From: Cheiracanthium punctorium
Lineage: Eukaryota; Arthropoda; Arachnida; Araneae; Cheiracanthiidae
Length of the DNA: 64,000 nucleotides
Direction of reading: 5' to 3'
Assembly: GCA_038373885.1 (NCBI GenBank)
Contig: JAWZYV010000771.1
Location: 1,302,001-1,366,000 of the forward strand
Below are positions 1 through 11,560 of this stretch, piece after piece. Made by a program: the position numbers and the translations under genes. Every line of letters begins with the position of its first letter. Positions within the stretch are counted from its first letter, which is position 1. The notes beneath the pieces are model-generated. The model saw nothing but the letters and a program-made list of their open reading frames with translations. It searched no databases and was not told the origin of the DNA.

Positions 1-89
1 ATTTGACCTTTGATTAGTCATGCCTTTACAAAAACCAGTCATCGCGTTCTCCAGATCTCAATTCCTGTGATTTTTGGCAGTGGGATACT

Positions 90-90
<1 letters not shown>

Positions 91-125
<35 letters not shown>
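91..125. repeat. poly(A) homopolymer tract, 35 bp
   Basis: Uninterrupted run of A. It could be the tail of an old plus-strand retro-insert, but the 90 bases upstream contain nothing recognisable, so it is recorded only as a simple repeat. Confidence 0.9.
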
Positions 126-127
<2 letters not shown>

Positions 128-362
128 GAGGACGATTGATGAGTTTGGCATATTTGAAAGACAGAATCATTCTGCGTGTGAGAAGCATCTCAATCGACCA
201 ATTACGATCAACAATTGAACAAATTGCCCACAGACTGCAGATTTAGTATCTTGAGGAAGGGAAACATATTAAGCAACATTTTTTGCATCGACAAGGTCCT
301 TGTTATGTGAATGTTTGGCATGTTCGAATAAAATATGTTGCAAATGTGAATTTTGTGTCTTT

Positions 363-560
363 TCAGTATATTTTCTGTTGTACAGCGCTTTCTATTGGTG
401 TTTCTAAAAATAATTTTTTTTTTGTCGTAATCTGTTTCCACATGTCTTGAATAGCGCGTTCAGCAGTTTTGGAGCCTTTACACAAAGTATTCGATGCATG
501 AGAGTGCTCATTGAAGAGGTGTTTTAATTCTGACCACCTTGCGTACATTAAAATCACCTA
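363..560 (-). other. Unrecognised open segment, possibly coding-derived
   Basis: The minus strand is open for about 64 codons, has a balanced amino-acid mix (WSELKHLF, AERAIQDMWKQI) and is more GC-rich than its surroundings. The bases just upstream on that strand read TTTTTGTAG followed by G, a plausible splice acceptor. I do not recognise the family. It could be an exon, a domesticated or dead transposase piece, or chance. The A-rich run in its middle (a stretch of lysine codons) argues for decay. Confidence 0.2.
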
Positions 561-668
561 CAAAAACTATTTTACATTCATCGTCAATCATATTCTAACA
601 ATTCTTCATCTTTAAACAAATACAGACACTTTTATAGACACTAGTTAATATTACCATTGAATAAAAAG

Positions 669-828
669 TAGGGTTGGCAACTTCAAGCCAAATATAGAAG
701 ATATCGCCAAGGTGGGTTCAGTTTGGGTAAATTAATTTTTAACATCAAACGAGGTGATAAATCGCCAAAAATGGCCAATCTATGCTATTTTTGGGATCCC
801 AGTACCCCGCCATTATCCAGCAACCCTG
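669..828. mobile_element. Short hAT-type MITE (TAGGGTTGGC ends)
   Basis: The left end reads TAGGGTTGGCAAC and the right end GCAACCCTG, an imperfect inverted pair. Flanks are ataaaaag on the left and ttaaaaag on the right, an 8-bp duplication with one mismatch, as expected for hAT insertions. The right boundary is uncertain by one base. There is no coding capacity. The ends resemble those of the larger element at 34489-35594, so they may share a mobilising transposase. Confidence 0.5.
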
Positions 829-1825
829 TTTAAAAAGTTATTCGCCGTAGAAAACTGGCCTAGAGGAAAATCCGCTTCTGAGTTTAACAGCACCGAAGTG
901 CTTGAAAAGGGGAATAAAGCGAATCTTGTAATAAACAACTAATACAAAATCTATGGGCGCACCGTGATAAATACAGAAATACCAAAATGCGCAAACATTA
1001 CGTCAAGTAAATCGCGCGCATTTTACTCATATTTGACAAAGGTTTATTAATCTTGTTGACATATATTTCATTATACATCAAAGTTAACAATTTCCGAGCG
1101 GTCGATAAACAGTGAATTTCTCTCGCAGTTTCCGTTCGCATTCATTGAATGTGCCCAGCGTTTAATCTGCGTTATTAATTTTGTGTTGGGTATGAAAAGA
1201 AAATCCCCTGGATTAATGCTATTTTTAATAGTGGCGTTTTTCCATTAAGATAAAAGAACTTCGTAATGCTTTCGATGTGCACAAACACACACACATGTAT
1301 TGTATTTTTAGTTTTTCGATGTCGTTTGAAAGATAGGTTGTAACCGTTTATGACTTGGCAGACAAGCGATGTCGTCGCGTACTGCCATTATGACACCGTT
1401 TGAATAGATTAAAAGCGTACTTTTATAGGAATAAGGCCAGAAATATGAATAATTGAATAAGGAACTACATTTTGTATTTTTATTTTGCCTCTCTCTCCCT
1501 TCGCTTGCAAGTGTTGTTACAAAATATCTAGAAATATTAGGAGTACTGGAAAATGATACTTTTTTGTGCGCCAATATTTCGCTTAGAAAAACCAACTGAA
1601 GCTAATAATGCTAAATTTGGCATGAATGTCAGTTTTTTTTTTTTAGTATAGGTGCTCCATTAGACAGTAAAATTAGTAACCTATGGGGAGGGAGAGGGGG
1701 CCAAAACGTTCATTTAACATATCCCGCATGATCTAAAGACATATCATACAATGCTTGATGTAAAATATAACACTCACGTATACTTAAAAAGGGGTTTTAG
1801 GACATACTGATCGTCTTTCGTCAAG
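829..1825. other. Non-genic stretch, no recognised feature
   Basis: AT-rich sequence with an ACAC run near 1285 and a short T run near 1632. Open frames here lack coding character. I see no exon, RNA gene or paired transposon ends. Confidence 0.5.
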
Positions 1826-1978
1826 CAGTGGCGTAGCTAGGGGGGAGCAAGGAGGAGCATCTGTCCCCGGGCGCTATACTACATAGTCTATTTCCTTCCC
1901 CATTGCATTTTGGCAAATAGGAGGGGGCGCAAAATCATCAGTTGTCCCCTGGCGCTGAAGCTCCTAGCTACGCCTCTG
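1826..1978. mobile_element. hAT-type MITE, 153 bp (CAGTGGCGTAGC ends)
   Basis: Inverted ends CAGTGGCGTAGCTAG and CTAGCTACGCCTCTG. Flanks tcgtcaag and ttgtcaag form an 8-bp target duplication with one mismatch. The C/G-rich interior has no reading frame. It belongs to the same end family as 9378-9531 and 46344-46608. Confidence 0.8.
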
Positions 1979-3082
1979 TTGTCAAGGTGGGTAGGCGTGA
2001 AAAAGAGGAAGAGTGGCCACCTTTCTTGAAAGAAAGAAAAAAAATTACATATATACAATTCTTGCTTCAAAATGTAGCGAATGTGAATCTTATGTTCAGG
2101 CACAACTTGTTTGTGATTAAAAAAATGCTGTAAATTTATTTGTCTATTAAAAAGAAAAGAAAAAAAAAGCCATTATTTTCCGGTCCTCCTAATATAAATT
2201 GTAACGGTAAACGGATGAAACCCTTTTCTGTGCAAAAATAAAAACAAGTTCTGCTTATTAATAAATTTATTAAAATATCATCGAAATTTAAGCATAATCA
2301 TGTGACCTACTAGAATCATGTTAGACATATTTTGGTATGAATAAGAAATGTTGTGTAGCTCAAATTTTCACTCAACTTATAACAAACAAAAAAAAAGCTT
2401 TCTTACTTATAATCCTAATATTATAAATGCGAAAGTGAGTTTGTTTGTTTGTTACGCTTTCACGTCTAAGCCACTGAATCGATTATGATGAATCATGGTA
2501 TAGAGATAGATGGGACCCTAGAAACGGTGATAGGCTACTCAGAATTTTAGATTTTTAATTACTTTCTTAATCATCAATTAAGAACCGTTTTTACGTTGTC
2601 ATGCTTGGCGAGTTTCGCCTTGTATTAAATGAATCATGTTTTGAGCTAATAAAAATGCTATTACTTCAAGGAATAATCGCGTGCATTTGAAAAACATGAA
2701 ATGCCATAGAAATTACGTTAGTTTTACGCCAAATTAAAAAGCATAAGAAATAAAAGTGTGTTTCTTAAAGTTCATAAATTTCCAAATCCTAACATTAATG
2801 TAGATGTGTACGTTTGTGTGTTTGGATGTTAGTGACTCAATCACACAAAAATGGCTGAACGGATTTGAATAAAATTTGGAATGAAGATAGCTCATATACC
2901 CGGAATCAACATACAGGTAACCTTTCATGCATATAGTATAAATAATTCTTTTACAAAGACAATCAAAATAATTACAATACATTACGTTCTATGGACTTTT
3001 GTAGCTACTGAACCGATTCTATCACTTTTGTCACTTTGTTCACCATTCCTGAGTATTATTGTTTGTTTGTTTGTGGATTAAG

Positions 3083-3232
3083 GTCGATTGACTGCACTAG
3101 GGTCCTAGGCCTAAATGCGGAACCACCTTTGTGGGGACTTTCTAAGGGATCCTAGCGCGTATTTACGTGAGATTTCGGAGAAAACCACGGAAAATTCCGA
3201 ACATGTTGTTTCAAATAGCCATTTTAATCTAA
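3083..3232 (-). mobile_element. SINE fragment, related to 3590-3840
   Basis: About 150 bp closely match the 3' body of the SINE at 3590-3840, including the stretches GGGTCCTAGGCCTA and GTGGGGACTTTCTAAGGGAT. The tRNA-like head is missing. It lies in the same orientation as the neighbouring copy. Confidence 0.6.
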
Positions 3233-3589
3233 ACTACGGTTACCACATAAATACAAAAAATCGTCTCGGTAACTGCAAATGTTTAATTATCGCTACCTTG
3301 GCGTGAGTCGGGGTGTCAATCTAGTAATCAACCTAAGAAAGACAAATACGGCATGGAATATGATTGGAGGAAATTGTAAAGCAGTTTTTGCAGGCGATTT
3401 CAAGATAGATTTCGATTCCAAAGATGTGTTTTATGGAACAATTGAGAAAAATACGGCACACTCTTGGATAATGAGATCAACTTAATAAGGAATGAAAATA
3501 AGGAAGACGCACGGATTATGATACGCTTTTAATATACAGTGCTTTAGTAAGTATTTAAAATCTGAAAGTGTTTCATATTTTCTTGTATT

Positions 3590-3840
3590 TTCTTCTTTTT
3601 TTTTCTTTTTTGTTTGCTTGTTTTCGGATTAAGGCCGATTGGCTGCTCTAGGGTCCTAGGCCTACATCGGGAATGCCCTCTGTGGGGACTTTCTAAGGGA
3701 TCCCAGACTGTAATTACGCAAAGTTTCGGAGAAAACAACGGAAAACTCCGAACGGTTAGGTCGACAAGAGCCTCCGGGGATTGAACCTGGCACCTCCCGC
3801 CTTCCAGTTTCGAGAGCAGAACTGGCCACTGATAGGGCCC
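3590..3840 (-). mobile_element. tRNA-derived SINE on the minus strand
   Basis: Read on the minus strand, it has an A-box-like TGGCCAGTTCTG (3817-3828) and a canonical B box GGTTCAATCCC (3777-3787), the two internal RNA polymerase III promoter elements of tRNA-derived SINEs. A unique body and an A-rich tail follow (3590-3625 on the plus strand). A headless copy lies at 3083-3232 and a diverged piece at 45790-45915 on the other strand. It does not fold into a clear functional tRNA. Confidence 0.7.
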
Positions 3841-4293
3841 TGAGTTTTATAGGTTACCTTTTATGCATACATCACAAATAGATCGTTTACAGACAGTGTG
3901 TTCAGTATAGAGATACTCATAAGAATTACATTACGCTCTATGAGTATTTCTGTATCTACTGAATTGATTCTAAAACTTTTTTCACTGATAGAAAGCTACA
4001 CTTTCCCTGAGTATTATAGGCTAAAATTCATGTATATAGCATAAATATTTGTTTTGCATTAACACTCAGTTCTAATACACCACGCTGTATGTATCTCTGA
4101 AACTACAGAACCGATTCTAAAACTTTTTCACCAATAGAAAGCTGCTCTATTCCTGATTAACATAGGGTAAACGTCATGCAAATAACATAAATATTGTTAC
4201 AAGAACACTCAAAATAGTTCGCAAATTTTGTCGTATCAGTCTCTATTCGTTAAAAGCGTGAAAGAAATCTAAATTTAGTAACTCTTGATACTC

Positions 4294-4346
4294 TCTTATT
4301 TTAAATGAAGTATACTACTATGTATTATACTTCATTTAAAATAAGA
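4294..4346. repeat. Perfect 21-bp inverted repeat, 11-nt loop
   Basis: Arms at 4294-4314 and 4326-4346 are exact reverse complements (first arm TCTTATTTTAAATGAAGTAT plus A). The spacer is 11 nt. A very AT-rich hairpin or cruciform is possible. No second copy was noticed. Confidence 0.85.
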
Positions 4347-4887
4347 AAAAATAACTAATATTTCAATGTCACTTTTGTCTATAATGGAAACATATTTGTT
4401 GTTCACACATGCTTCATTTCTCTTTGGACCTATTAATAAAGCCGACGCGGACGAAGTCGAGGGTAGCAGCTATTATAATAATATATAAATTTAGATGAAA
4501 TTAAGGTTTTTATAAAGCATACCTTCCTCTGAAAGTGGAAGTGCTACCTAGGTATGCATTACCATTACATTCATTTAAGCTAGATTCATACAAAAGAATA
4601 AAAATTGGCTCGACTAAATAAGAAGAGCAAGTCCCCGATAATTTCTGTCAGAGTGAGAGAGAATTCTTCACAAAAAAGTGACAAAAATATTAATTAGTGC
4701 AGTATAAATTCAATAATAGGACAAAAACATTCATATATCAGAAAGAAATAATGGAAGAAATGAAATAAAAAATAATGAAATAATTATTCTTTAAAAAAAT
4801 CTGATGTGGACATCACATCACTTCCTCGTACGTCATCACATCACTTCAAGGACGACAGCTGGCTGTGCTCGCTCACAGCCAGCTGCG

Positions 4888-5231
4888 TCAAAAAAGGGTC
4901 TCTAGATCTGTGGCACGCGATGAACGTTTCGATCGTCCGCCATCTTGCTGGTAGTTAAGTCGAGCGATGGCAACGGCTGTCCTTTTTACAGAGTTGGGCA
5001 ATCTATCCAGCTGTTCTCGCATTCTTCCATCTTTCAGCAGATGTCAGTGCTGTTAAAAATAATCGTGACGATTTTTTTACGGGAAATGACGTGATAAAAA
5101 GTAAAGGATTCTCGTGGAGCTATGTCACCCGCAACTATTTTTATAGAAATCAAATCGATTCTTCGTGACTGGCAACAGTCAAAACGTCAGAGTTTGGTGT
5201 TCCCAGAGCGGGAACACTGCGCGTTAAAGGG
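4888..5231. mobile_element. Dispersed repeat, copy 1, ending at TTAA (piggyBac-like end)
   Basis: About 345 bp are nearly identical to 51345-51689. The shared body starts at an A run before GGGTCTCTAGATCTG. Near the right end is the inverted repeat GTTCCC-AGAGC-GGGAAC, and the unit stops at CGCGTTAAAGGG followed by TTAA. The element at 22542-23817 has the same kind of subterminal GTTCCC/GGGAGC palindrome and TTAA flanks, so this is probably one end of a piggyBac-like element. No left TTAA end was located. Confidence 0.65.
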
Positions 5232-5239
5232 TTAACCCG

Positions 5240-6640
5240 CGAAAGTAAAATATTTTCAAAAATTGTTGGATGCAATTAAAGTAACTTAGCATGTTGGGCA
5301 AAATCCCCCCCTCCGATTTTTTTTCTAAAAATCTTCGTTAATGGCACGCACGTTACCCGAATTTAAAAAAAAATCTATGTGAACACCACGTGAATTCCTT
5401 GTACGTCTATTAAATCATAAATATTCAAAATGTCATAACTCCTGTGTAAATACTTTTGTTACATTTCCTGCCCGATAGCATTAGGTATTGGTTACACCAT
5501 ATTCCCATGCATTAAACCCATCTTTTTTTTTTTTTTTTTCTTTCGAAAAATCTCATTTTTTATGCTTGTAACCTTATTTTTGGACACCAGCGTTTAACTT
5601 TATGTATTTACAGTTCTTACATATTTCCTAAAATATAGGAGTAATTTCGTATCGTTTGAAAAATAAAAAGCCCGTAAAGCATTTCCTTCGCCATTAATGT
5701 CACGCTGCCTGAAAACACTGCAAAAAAGTGGAAAAATAATAATTAAGACTAAGTAAAGCACGTAACGAAGGATGAAAATGTTAATGACGTGAATAAAAAA
5801 ATGGTATCATGATAAAAAATATGAACAAGAAAGAAGAATATATGCATACCTCGTTAATTGCAGAAAGGGAAAATGACTAACATATATTACGTCAACTGAG
5901 TCACTCAGCATATTTTCCCCATATTTAACAAAAGTTTATTAATTTTCTTGTCATATTACAATAGACACAGGGGCTAGTGGTTTTTATTCTTTGATGGACA
6001 CACTTTTTGGCTGTTTTATGGTTTCATAAACAATCGATTTATTTTGTACTGCCATAATGTCACGTGAGAGGAGAAAGAAAATAAATTGCAGTTTTATATG
6101 ATGGAACATTAAGAATTTGAAAGTATTAATAAGGGAAGTGATTGTTTCATAACTTTGGTGGTTTTACTTGTATCAGTTTATTTTGATAATGTATTAATAA
6201 TAGGAAGTTAATATATAAAACAAAAATAACACATGAATTAAACAGAATAGCTAAAAGAAGAACATAATAAATTCCATGCATCAAAACATTGAAATAACAG
6301 GTAAATTCAATAAATGGCCGAAAAAGTTGTATATTAAATTTATAACTTCAACAAAGCTCCTGTCTTATTGTTACTTTTTCTTTTGGCGATGCTCTAGAAT
6401 TATTACCCGATGGGCTTGGCACGCCTGCCTCGCGAACAGGATGGTGGGAATCAGAGAAACAAGATGGCATCACACTTGCAAGTTCCAAACAAGATGATGC
6501 AGAGGAGTTCCATTACATTTCTGTTAGCTGAAAGATTATAACTAATCGAAATTTACAGTGAGATGGCAGTGCAACATGGTGAAGTTCAATTAGTCTCAAA
6601 CTTTCACCTGGTAGAACGAAATCCAATGGCACTCGCACTC
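5240..6640. other. Non-genic AT-rich stretch
   Basis: The segment near 5375-5440 has the 'gtgaattccttgtacgtc' phrase shared with the composite repeat at 13645-15625. There is a T run at 5523-5540. The rest is AT-rich with no coding character and no paired ends seen. Confidence 0.5.
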
Positions 6641-7008
6641 TAGAGATGAGACAGTCTCAGACCGAGCCCGGGTTCGGGTTCTGTAATTCACGATCGCATT
6701 CGGTCTCAGGCTTGTGAGAAATTTCTTTTTTATTGAACATACTCCTTGTACACAGATTTAAAAGAGTGATTCATGGAAGAAATAAACGAATTATTGTTTG
6801 ATAATATAAAGACTCAGAAAGTACATTAAGAGTTTTACTGTTTATGTTTGCCTTCAATTTGCACAAAGGGCAAAATTTATAATATTCTGTTAATGAAGTA
6901 GTTTACATATCTCTAATAGCTCAAATTTCGGGACTAAAATAATATCGGAAGGTCTCAAATTAAGTCCTCGGTCTCGGGCTTTAAAAAATGAGCCTGAACT
7001 CACCTCTA
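6641..7008. mobile_element. hAT-type non-autonomous element, 368 bp (TAGAGATGAG ends)
   Basis: The left end TAGAGATGAG and right end CTCACCTCTA are inverted. Flanks tcgcactc and tcacactc are an 8-bp duplication with one mismatch. The subterminal regions repeat CGGGTTCGGGT-like and CTCGGGCT motifs. A sister copy lies at 25498-25964, and the large element at 43569-47824 has similar TAGAGATGG ends. A second hAT element sits only 17 bp downstream. Confidence 0.75.
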
Positions 7009-7025
7009 TCACACTCCACTGCTCC

Positions 7026-7929
7026 CAGTGATGTGGGGTGGGTAAATAACCACTGGTATTTTTTTTGAGTATTCACCCGGGTATTTACCCAAGGCCTGGG
7101 TAAATACCCCAAAACTGGGTATTTTCAACTTAGAATGGAACAACTGTTCTTAACAACATTTATGATTAATACCAATTAGATTTCTATTATTGTTCCTTTT
7201 TTTAAATAAAAAGTTTTTAATTTTAATTTGCAAGTGACAGCTTTGGCAATATTTTTAATGTGTTACATTGATTAATATACCTCATAGCTTATTTTAAGTT
7301 TACTATTATATCGCAGAGCTTATCTTATGTTTATTATGTTTTTAATTGTGATAGTTTATTATGGTTTGTTATTGAAGGGGAGAGAGGATTATATGCATCT
7401 TATGATTGATTTAATGATCATTAAAATAAAAATTACATGCAAATAGTTACAAAACTAGTAGTTATAAGTAATAGGTTTAAAAACATATTTTTTACGGTAA
7501 ATTTAAACTTTTATGAATATTTCAGATTGATCAACAAAATATTTCTATTAAAAAAATCATTAATACCAATTTTTTTATAATAAAATTTCCGTTTAACGAA
7601 TTTTTCAGAATTACAAATTTGATTTTCGGACTCCTGAGATTCAGATTCGTAATTCAGATTTTACTGTCTGTATATATTTAGTATTGAATTTCTCTCCTTT
7701 TTTTTCAAATTGTCAAATACACAGCTCCTTGTTATTATTCCTATTTACAATTTTATTCCAACAGTTATATTTATAGGCTATATTTAATCAAGTATTTTAT
7801 TCAACATGTATCATATAATTTCTTTCCATAATTATATTTTTTGAAGTTTTATGAAATTAAAAAGTTGTAAAGGGTTCCTAAGTTTCTCGTTTTTCTTTTT
7901 CTTTTCTTTTTTTTTTTACTTTATACTTA

Positions 7930-7975
<46 letters not shown>

Positions 7976-8112
7976 ATCCTCTTACCCACCAATACAAGCT
8001 TTTTTAAACAATAGTGTTAATTCAAAAATAAATACTCAGGTAAATACCCATTTTGGGTATATACCTGGGTATTTACCCTTGAAAATAAATACCCGGGTAT
8101 TTTACATCACTG
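7026..8112. mobile_element. hAT-type element, 1087 bp (CAGTGATGT ends), no transposase
   Basis: Ends CAGTGATGT and ACATCACTG. Flanks actgctcc and gctgctcc are an 8-bp duplication with one mismatch. Both subterminal regions carry clustered copies of GGGTAAATACCC or GGGTATTTACCC, a palindromic motif and a plausible transposase-binding array. The AT-rich centre encodes nothing recognisable, so this is a non-autonomous derivative. Confidence 0.8.
7931..7972. repeat. Microsatellite (TA)n(TG)n
   Basis: Five TA units run directly into about sixteen TG units inside the 7026-8112 element. Confidence 0.95.
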
Positions 8113-8120
8113 GCTGCTCC

Positions 8121-9369
8121 ACTCTGATGCAAACCTGCAAGGGTCTGCTATCTTGCTTTGCTGACTCCCAGCATGCTGTTCGTGAGGCAGGCGTTCCATC
8201 ACCATCTGATTATCATAAATCATTAAATCAATTTTGTAATTTTTATACACTTTTTCAACTTTATTTGTTGAACTATACCCTTCTGTATCGTACCTGTTGT
8301 TTCAGCAAAGCTCAACACACATATGCACACAGTAAATACTGCGAGAGGTACTGTGCTGTTTCCATCTAATGTGCAGCAATACAAATTAACATGCTTGCAT
8401 CACAAAATATTTTCTATGTTTATGCAAATATATATTTTATATATTTATATATGTGTGCCTGTCTATACAAAAAATTATACAAATAATTTTTAACTATTTT
8501 TTAGATATTTCTGCTATTGCCTCTGAAAAATTTTAGAAAACAGAGAGAGGGTACATAGTCACAATTTAAAATTTAACGAATGCACTATCTACGGCTGAAA
8601 TAAATAAATATGTCGAACAAATGCCATATTTCTGAAAAATTTCAAGGGATTCCTTTTTTTTCTAGAAAGAATGAAAACACTGAAAAATGAAACAACTGAG
8701 ATTCTTTGATTTTTCCAGCAGAATAAAGAGAACGGCTGAGAAAACTACATTCCGAGTTTGAACTTCGCTTACTTTTACTAAGAGTTGCAGAGAAATCAAA
8801 TTCGTTTTTGCACCTGCTTTCTATACTCTTATTATTACTGTTTTATCGAAACCATTCGATGGCTGAATTTGAATGGCACAGCTTGGGTAGAATTCTCTCT
8901 TTCTTATAGCTGGTATGGAGTGCTTCATTTGACGCAGAAAAGTCGCTCGTAATTCAAGGATAATCAAACAATCTATTGTTCTCTCAATTTTGATGTTCAT
9001 GTAATATCACCATACAAAATACTAACAAAATTGCTAACTAAACTTGTTTGCACAATTCTAAAATTTCGGATTCCTTCAGAATGGCATTCCAAAGATGATT
9101 TGAAGAAAGGTAAAAGTTAGTGATTTTGACATTGTATTGTTCTAGAAGTGATAACTTTTTTCATTATCAAATGATCAGCATGCCTTATACAACATACTGA
9201 TCCTACCACCATAGATTACGAATTTTGGAAAAATCTGTATAATTTAACATCTATATTAAAAAATTCTCGTATATGCCACGGGCGTAGGTATAGCTTTCAC
9301 ATGGGAGGGTGTGCAATTATGGGAACAGGGGTCCATTCTTACTATAAAATTTGATTCACAGCAAATTTT
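8121..9369. other. Non-genic AT-rich stretch
   Basis: No exon, RNA gene or transposon end was identified. Open frames near 8079-8369 overlap the hAT end and have no coding character. Confidence 0.5.
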
Positions 9370-9377
9370 ACTGTACA

Positions 9378-9531
9378 CAGGGGCGTAGCCAGAAATTTTT
9401 CATGGGGGGGGGTTACAACTTCTACAACTCATATATATGTACACATGTATGCGATAATGTAGTGAAGAATATACATTTGTATGGCAAAAATTTCTCATGG
9501 GGGGTTATGACCCCCCTTGGCTACGCCCCTG
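9378..9531. mobile_element. hAT-type MITE, 154 bp, with perfect 8-bp target duplication
   Basis: Inverted ends CAGGGGCGTAGCCAG and TTGGCTACGCCCCTG. Both flanks read actgtaca, a perfect 8-bp duplication. The interior has two copies of AAATTTTTCATGGGGGG-like sequence. It is the same family as 1826-1978 and 46344-46608, and the perfect duplication suggests a fairly recent insertion. Confidence 0.9.
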
Positions 9532-9539
9532 ACTGTACA

Positions 9540-10560
9540 TATTATGTTACAAATTTTAATCTTTCTTATAGTAAATTGCGCTTATTACTCACTAAATTGT
9601 AGAGCTTACAACATTAATATAATTTTTTTAAGTCAATATAAAAATTTCAAAATTTCAATGGAATTTCAAAATATCTTTGCCAGATACATTTTTCAGAAAA
9701 GACTCTCGTTTTTTTTGGGGAGCTTTCCCACAACAATTTTTAAACAGTTTCATTTTACATTTAAAATTTGGCCTTATTTCAAGCTTAAAGTGGTGAGTAA
9801 ATATCAGTGGTATGAAATCTCACGGAAAAATCGTGAATGTTGGCAGGTATGCATTTTATAAAAATACCAAAAGTTAATTTTATTTTGTGGCTAGCAATAT
9901 TTACAAAGGTTTAAATAGTACTCTTAAGGAATATATAAAAAAAAAAACTATTAGGTAAAACTCTTTACAACATTATTTCTAATTTAAACAAGCTCCCGAT
10001 AACTATAAATAACAATTAACAAAAATATTCAAAACTAAATTAATAATACCACAATTCTCGCTTTTTGTCATTACCAATATTTTCAAAAACATTTAAAGTA
10101 ATACTAACGTACAAAAAATAATTTATAAACTGTGTACAAAAGAGAAAATACTAATTTCATAAATCAGTCTTTCACATTACTAAAATGTAGGAATATGTTA
10201 CCTTGACACCCTTGTATAAGTACCCTTGACACACACAAAAAAAAAAAGTTATTAAATACATTCCAAAAAAAGAAAAGAAATGTGTGTGTGTTTAGTGTAC
10301 ATTTTACGAGGAAGGAAGCGGCAAATTTAAACGCCGTACTAATCCATACTCAATGATTTTAAGCCAAATCTGGCAACCATTATGTTTTATTTTTTCAGTT
10401 TTTTATTAACATCTTCTAAAATTATTCGATTTTCGAAAGTTAAGTCGGATTATCAGGTTCCTCGGAATTTTATGAATCCGTGTACATGTTTTTCGAAATT
10501 CAAATCCTCACGGTTTAGGAGAAGATAGTCGAACAAGCTCTTGACAGCGGCCGTTACTTT
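9540..10560. other. Non-genic AT-rich stretch
   Basis: Very AT-rich with A runs and a short TG run near 10282. The 114-codon open frame overlapping its start begins inside the MITE at 9378-9531 and is not regarded as a gene. Nothing else was recognised. Confidence 0.5.
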
Positions 10561-10564
10561 TTTT

Positions 10565-11560
10565 TAGAATAGTGAGATACTATTGGTTCACAGCAGCTTT
10601 AATCTATTGTTACAATATTTCGTAAGCTGTAGAATATGCATCCCATGTATTTTTCTATAAACATGTTACAACCATAAAAATTTCAACATAGGGTTACCAG
10701 GCGACATACACGAAAGATAAGAGATAAAATGACATAGTCAATATCGTTTTAATATGGCAATAATGAAAGTAAAAAATTAGGGGGGTTCAGCGAGGCTTGA
10801 ACAGCCGAGTTATTTTTTAATATTTCGAAATTAAATTGGCCTAAAAATATGATTGTCCTTATTTTGAATATTCCCTGATGAACGAATCATAAGTCCCTGA
10901 AGGGGGTCATTTTTCCCGACAGGGGCACGTGCCCGCCCTGGACCTCCTGTTGGTGCCACCTTCGATTACCTGAATAGTCCGTGAAAACAGAAAAAGATTA
11001 ATTTACAATTGTCGTGGTTATACTTCAAGACAGCGCATAGTAATACGAATATAGGTATGTAGTTGAATATAGAGAGAATGCTCTATTAGTAGATTAAAAA
11101 TGCACTAGTCACGGAAAACAAGCCTTTAAAAAAGTATTTCAATTGTTTGAAGATGAAAATAAAGAATAAATTAAGATATATAGTTGTTATTAATTTATTA
11201 CATCTAGAAGAAGCGCCTAAAAAAGCATCAAACAACAAATAATTTTTTTAAAGTTGTATTCAATGTGTGCATGGATGAAAAAGTGTTTCCAAATATTTAT
11301 ACATGAAGATACATTCTGTTTAAACAAAATATTAAATAAAAAAATGAAGAACTTAGGAGAGTTTAAACGTATGTTTAATTCTATGGACTGGCCCTTCAAA
11401 TCTCTCTATAGTGTGCATGATACTAGCACCACGGCGGAGAAAATGTCAACTGCAGTATGTTCGCGGTTCCCTATTGTTCTCAGTTTCGTCTGGGCAGCCG
11501 TCTGAAGATCGAAGGCGGCCATGGTTTGGCGGCTTAGTTGACTTTTGGTACTTGGGTTTT
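10565..11560. repeat. Dispersed repeat family, copy A (cf. 28550-29770)
   Basis: Several blocks are shared in the same order with the 28550-29770 region. They are a TTCACAGCAGCTTTAATCTA block with 'agggttaccaggcga' (10575-10705), an AGAGATAAAATGACATAGTC block with 'gcttgaacagccgag' (10716-10820), and a decayed block 'tggactggcccttcaaatctct' (11385-11480). The last corresponds to the coding-like piece at 29513-29743. Long unshared stretches between the blocks show independent decay. Confidence 0.55.

Larger units (their letters stand above)
2404..4490. repeat. Composite dispersed arthropod repeat with SINE pieces inside
   Basis: It begins with ATAATCCTAATATTATAAAT followed by a GTTTGTTTGTTTGTTACGC tract. 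It ends with GCGGACGAAGTCGAGGG and an AT-rich tail near 4490. Paired sequences of this kind bracket dispersed repeats in many arthropod genomes; this is general recollection, not a search. Inside are diverged sub-repeats (near 2830, 3945, 4090 and 4215) that share the phrase about an affected base context 'ctgaaccgattct'. Two SINE-like pieces are listed separately. No intact protein is encoded. Confidence 0.45.

Noticed and set aside
9517..9861. 114-codon plus-strand open frame
   Set aside because: It starts inside a MITE and runs through AT-rich sequence; no coding character.
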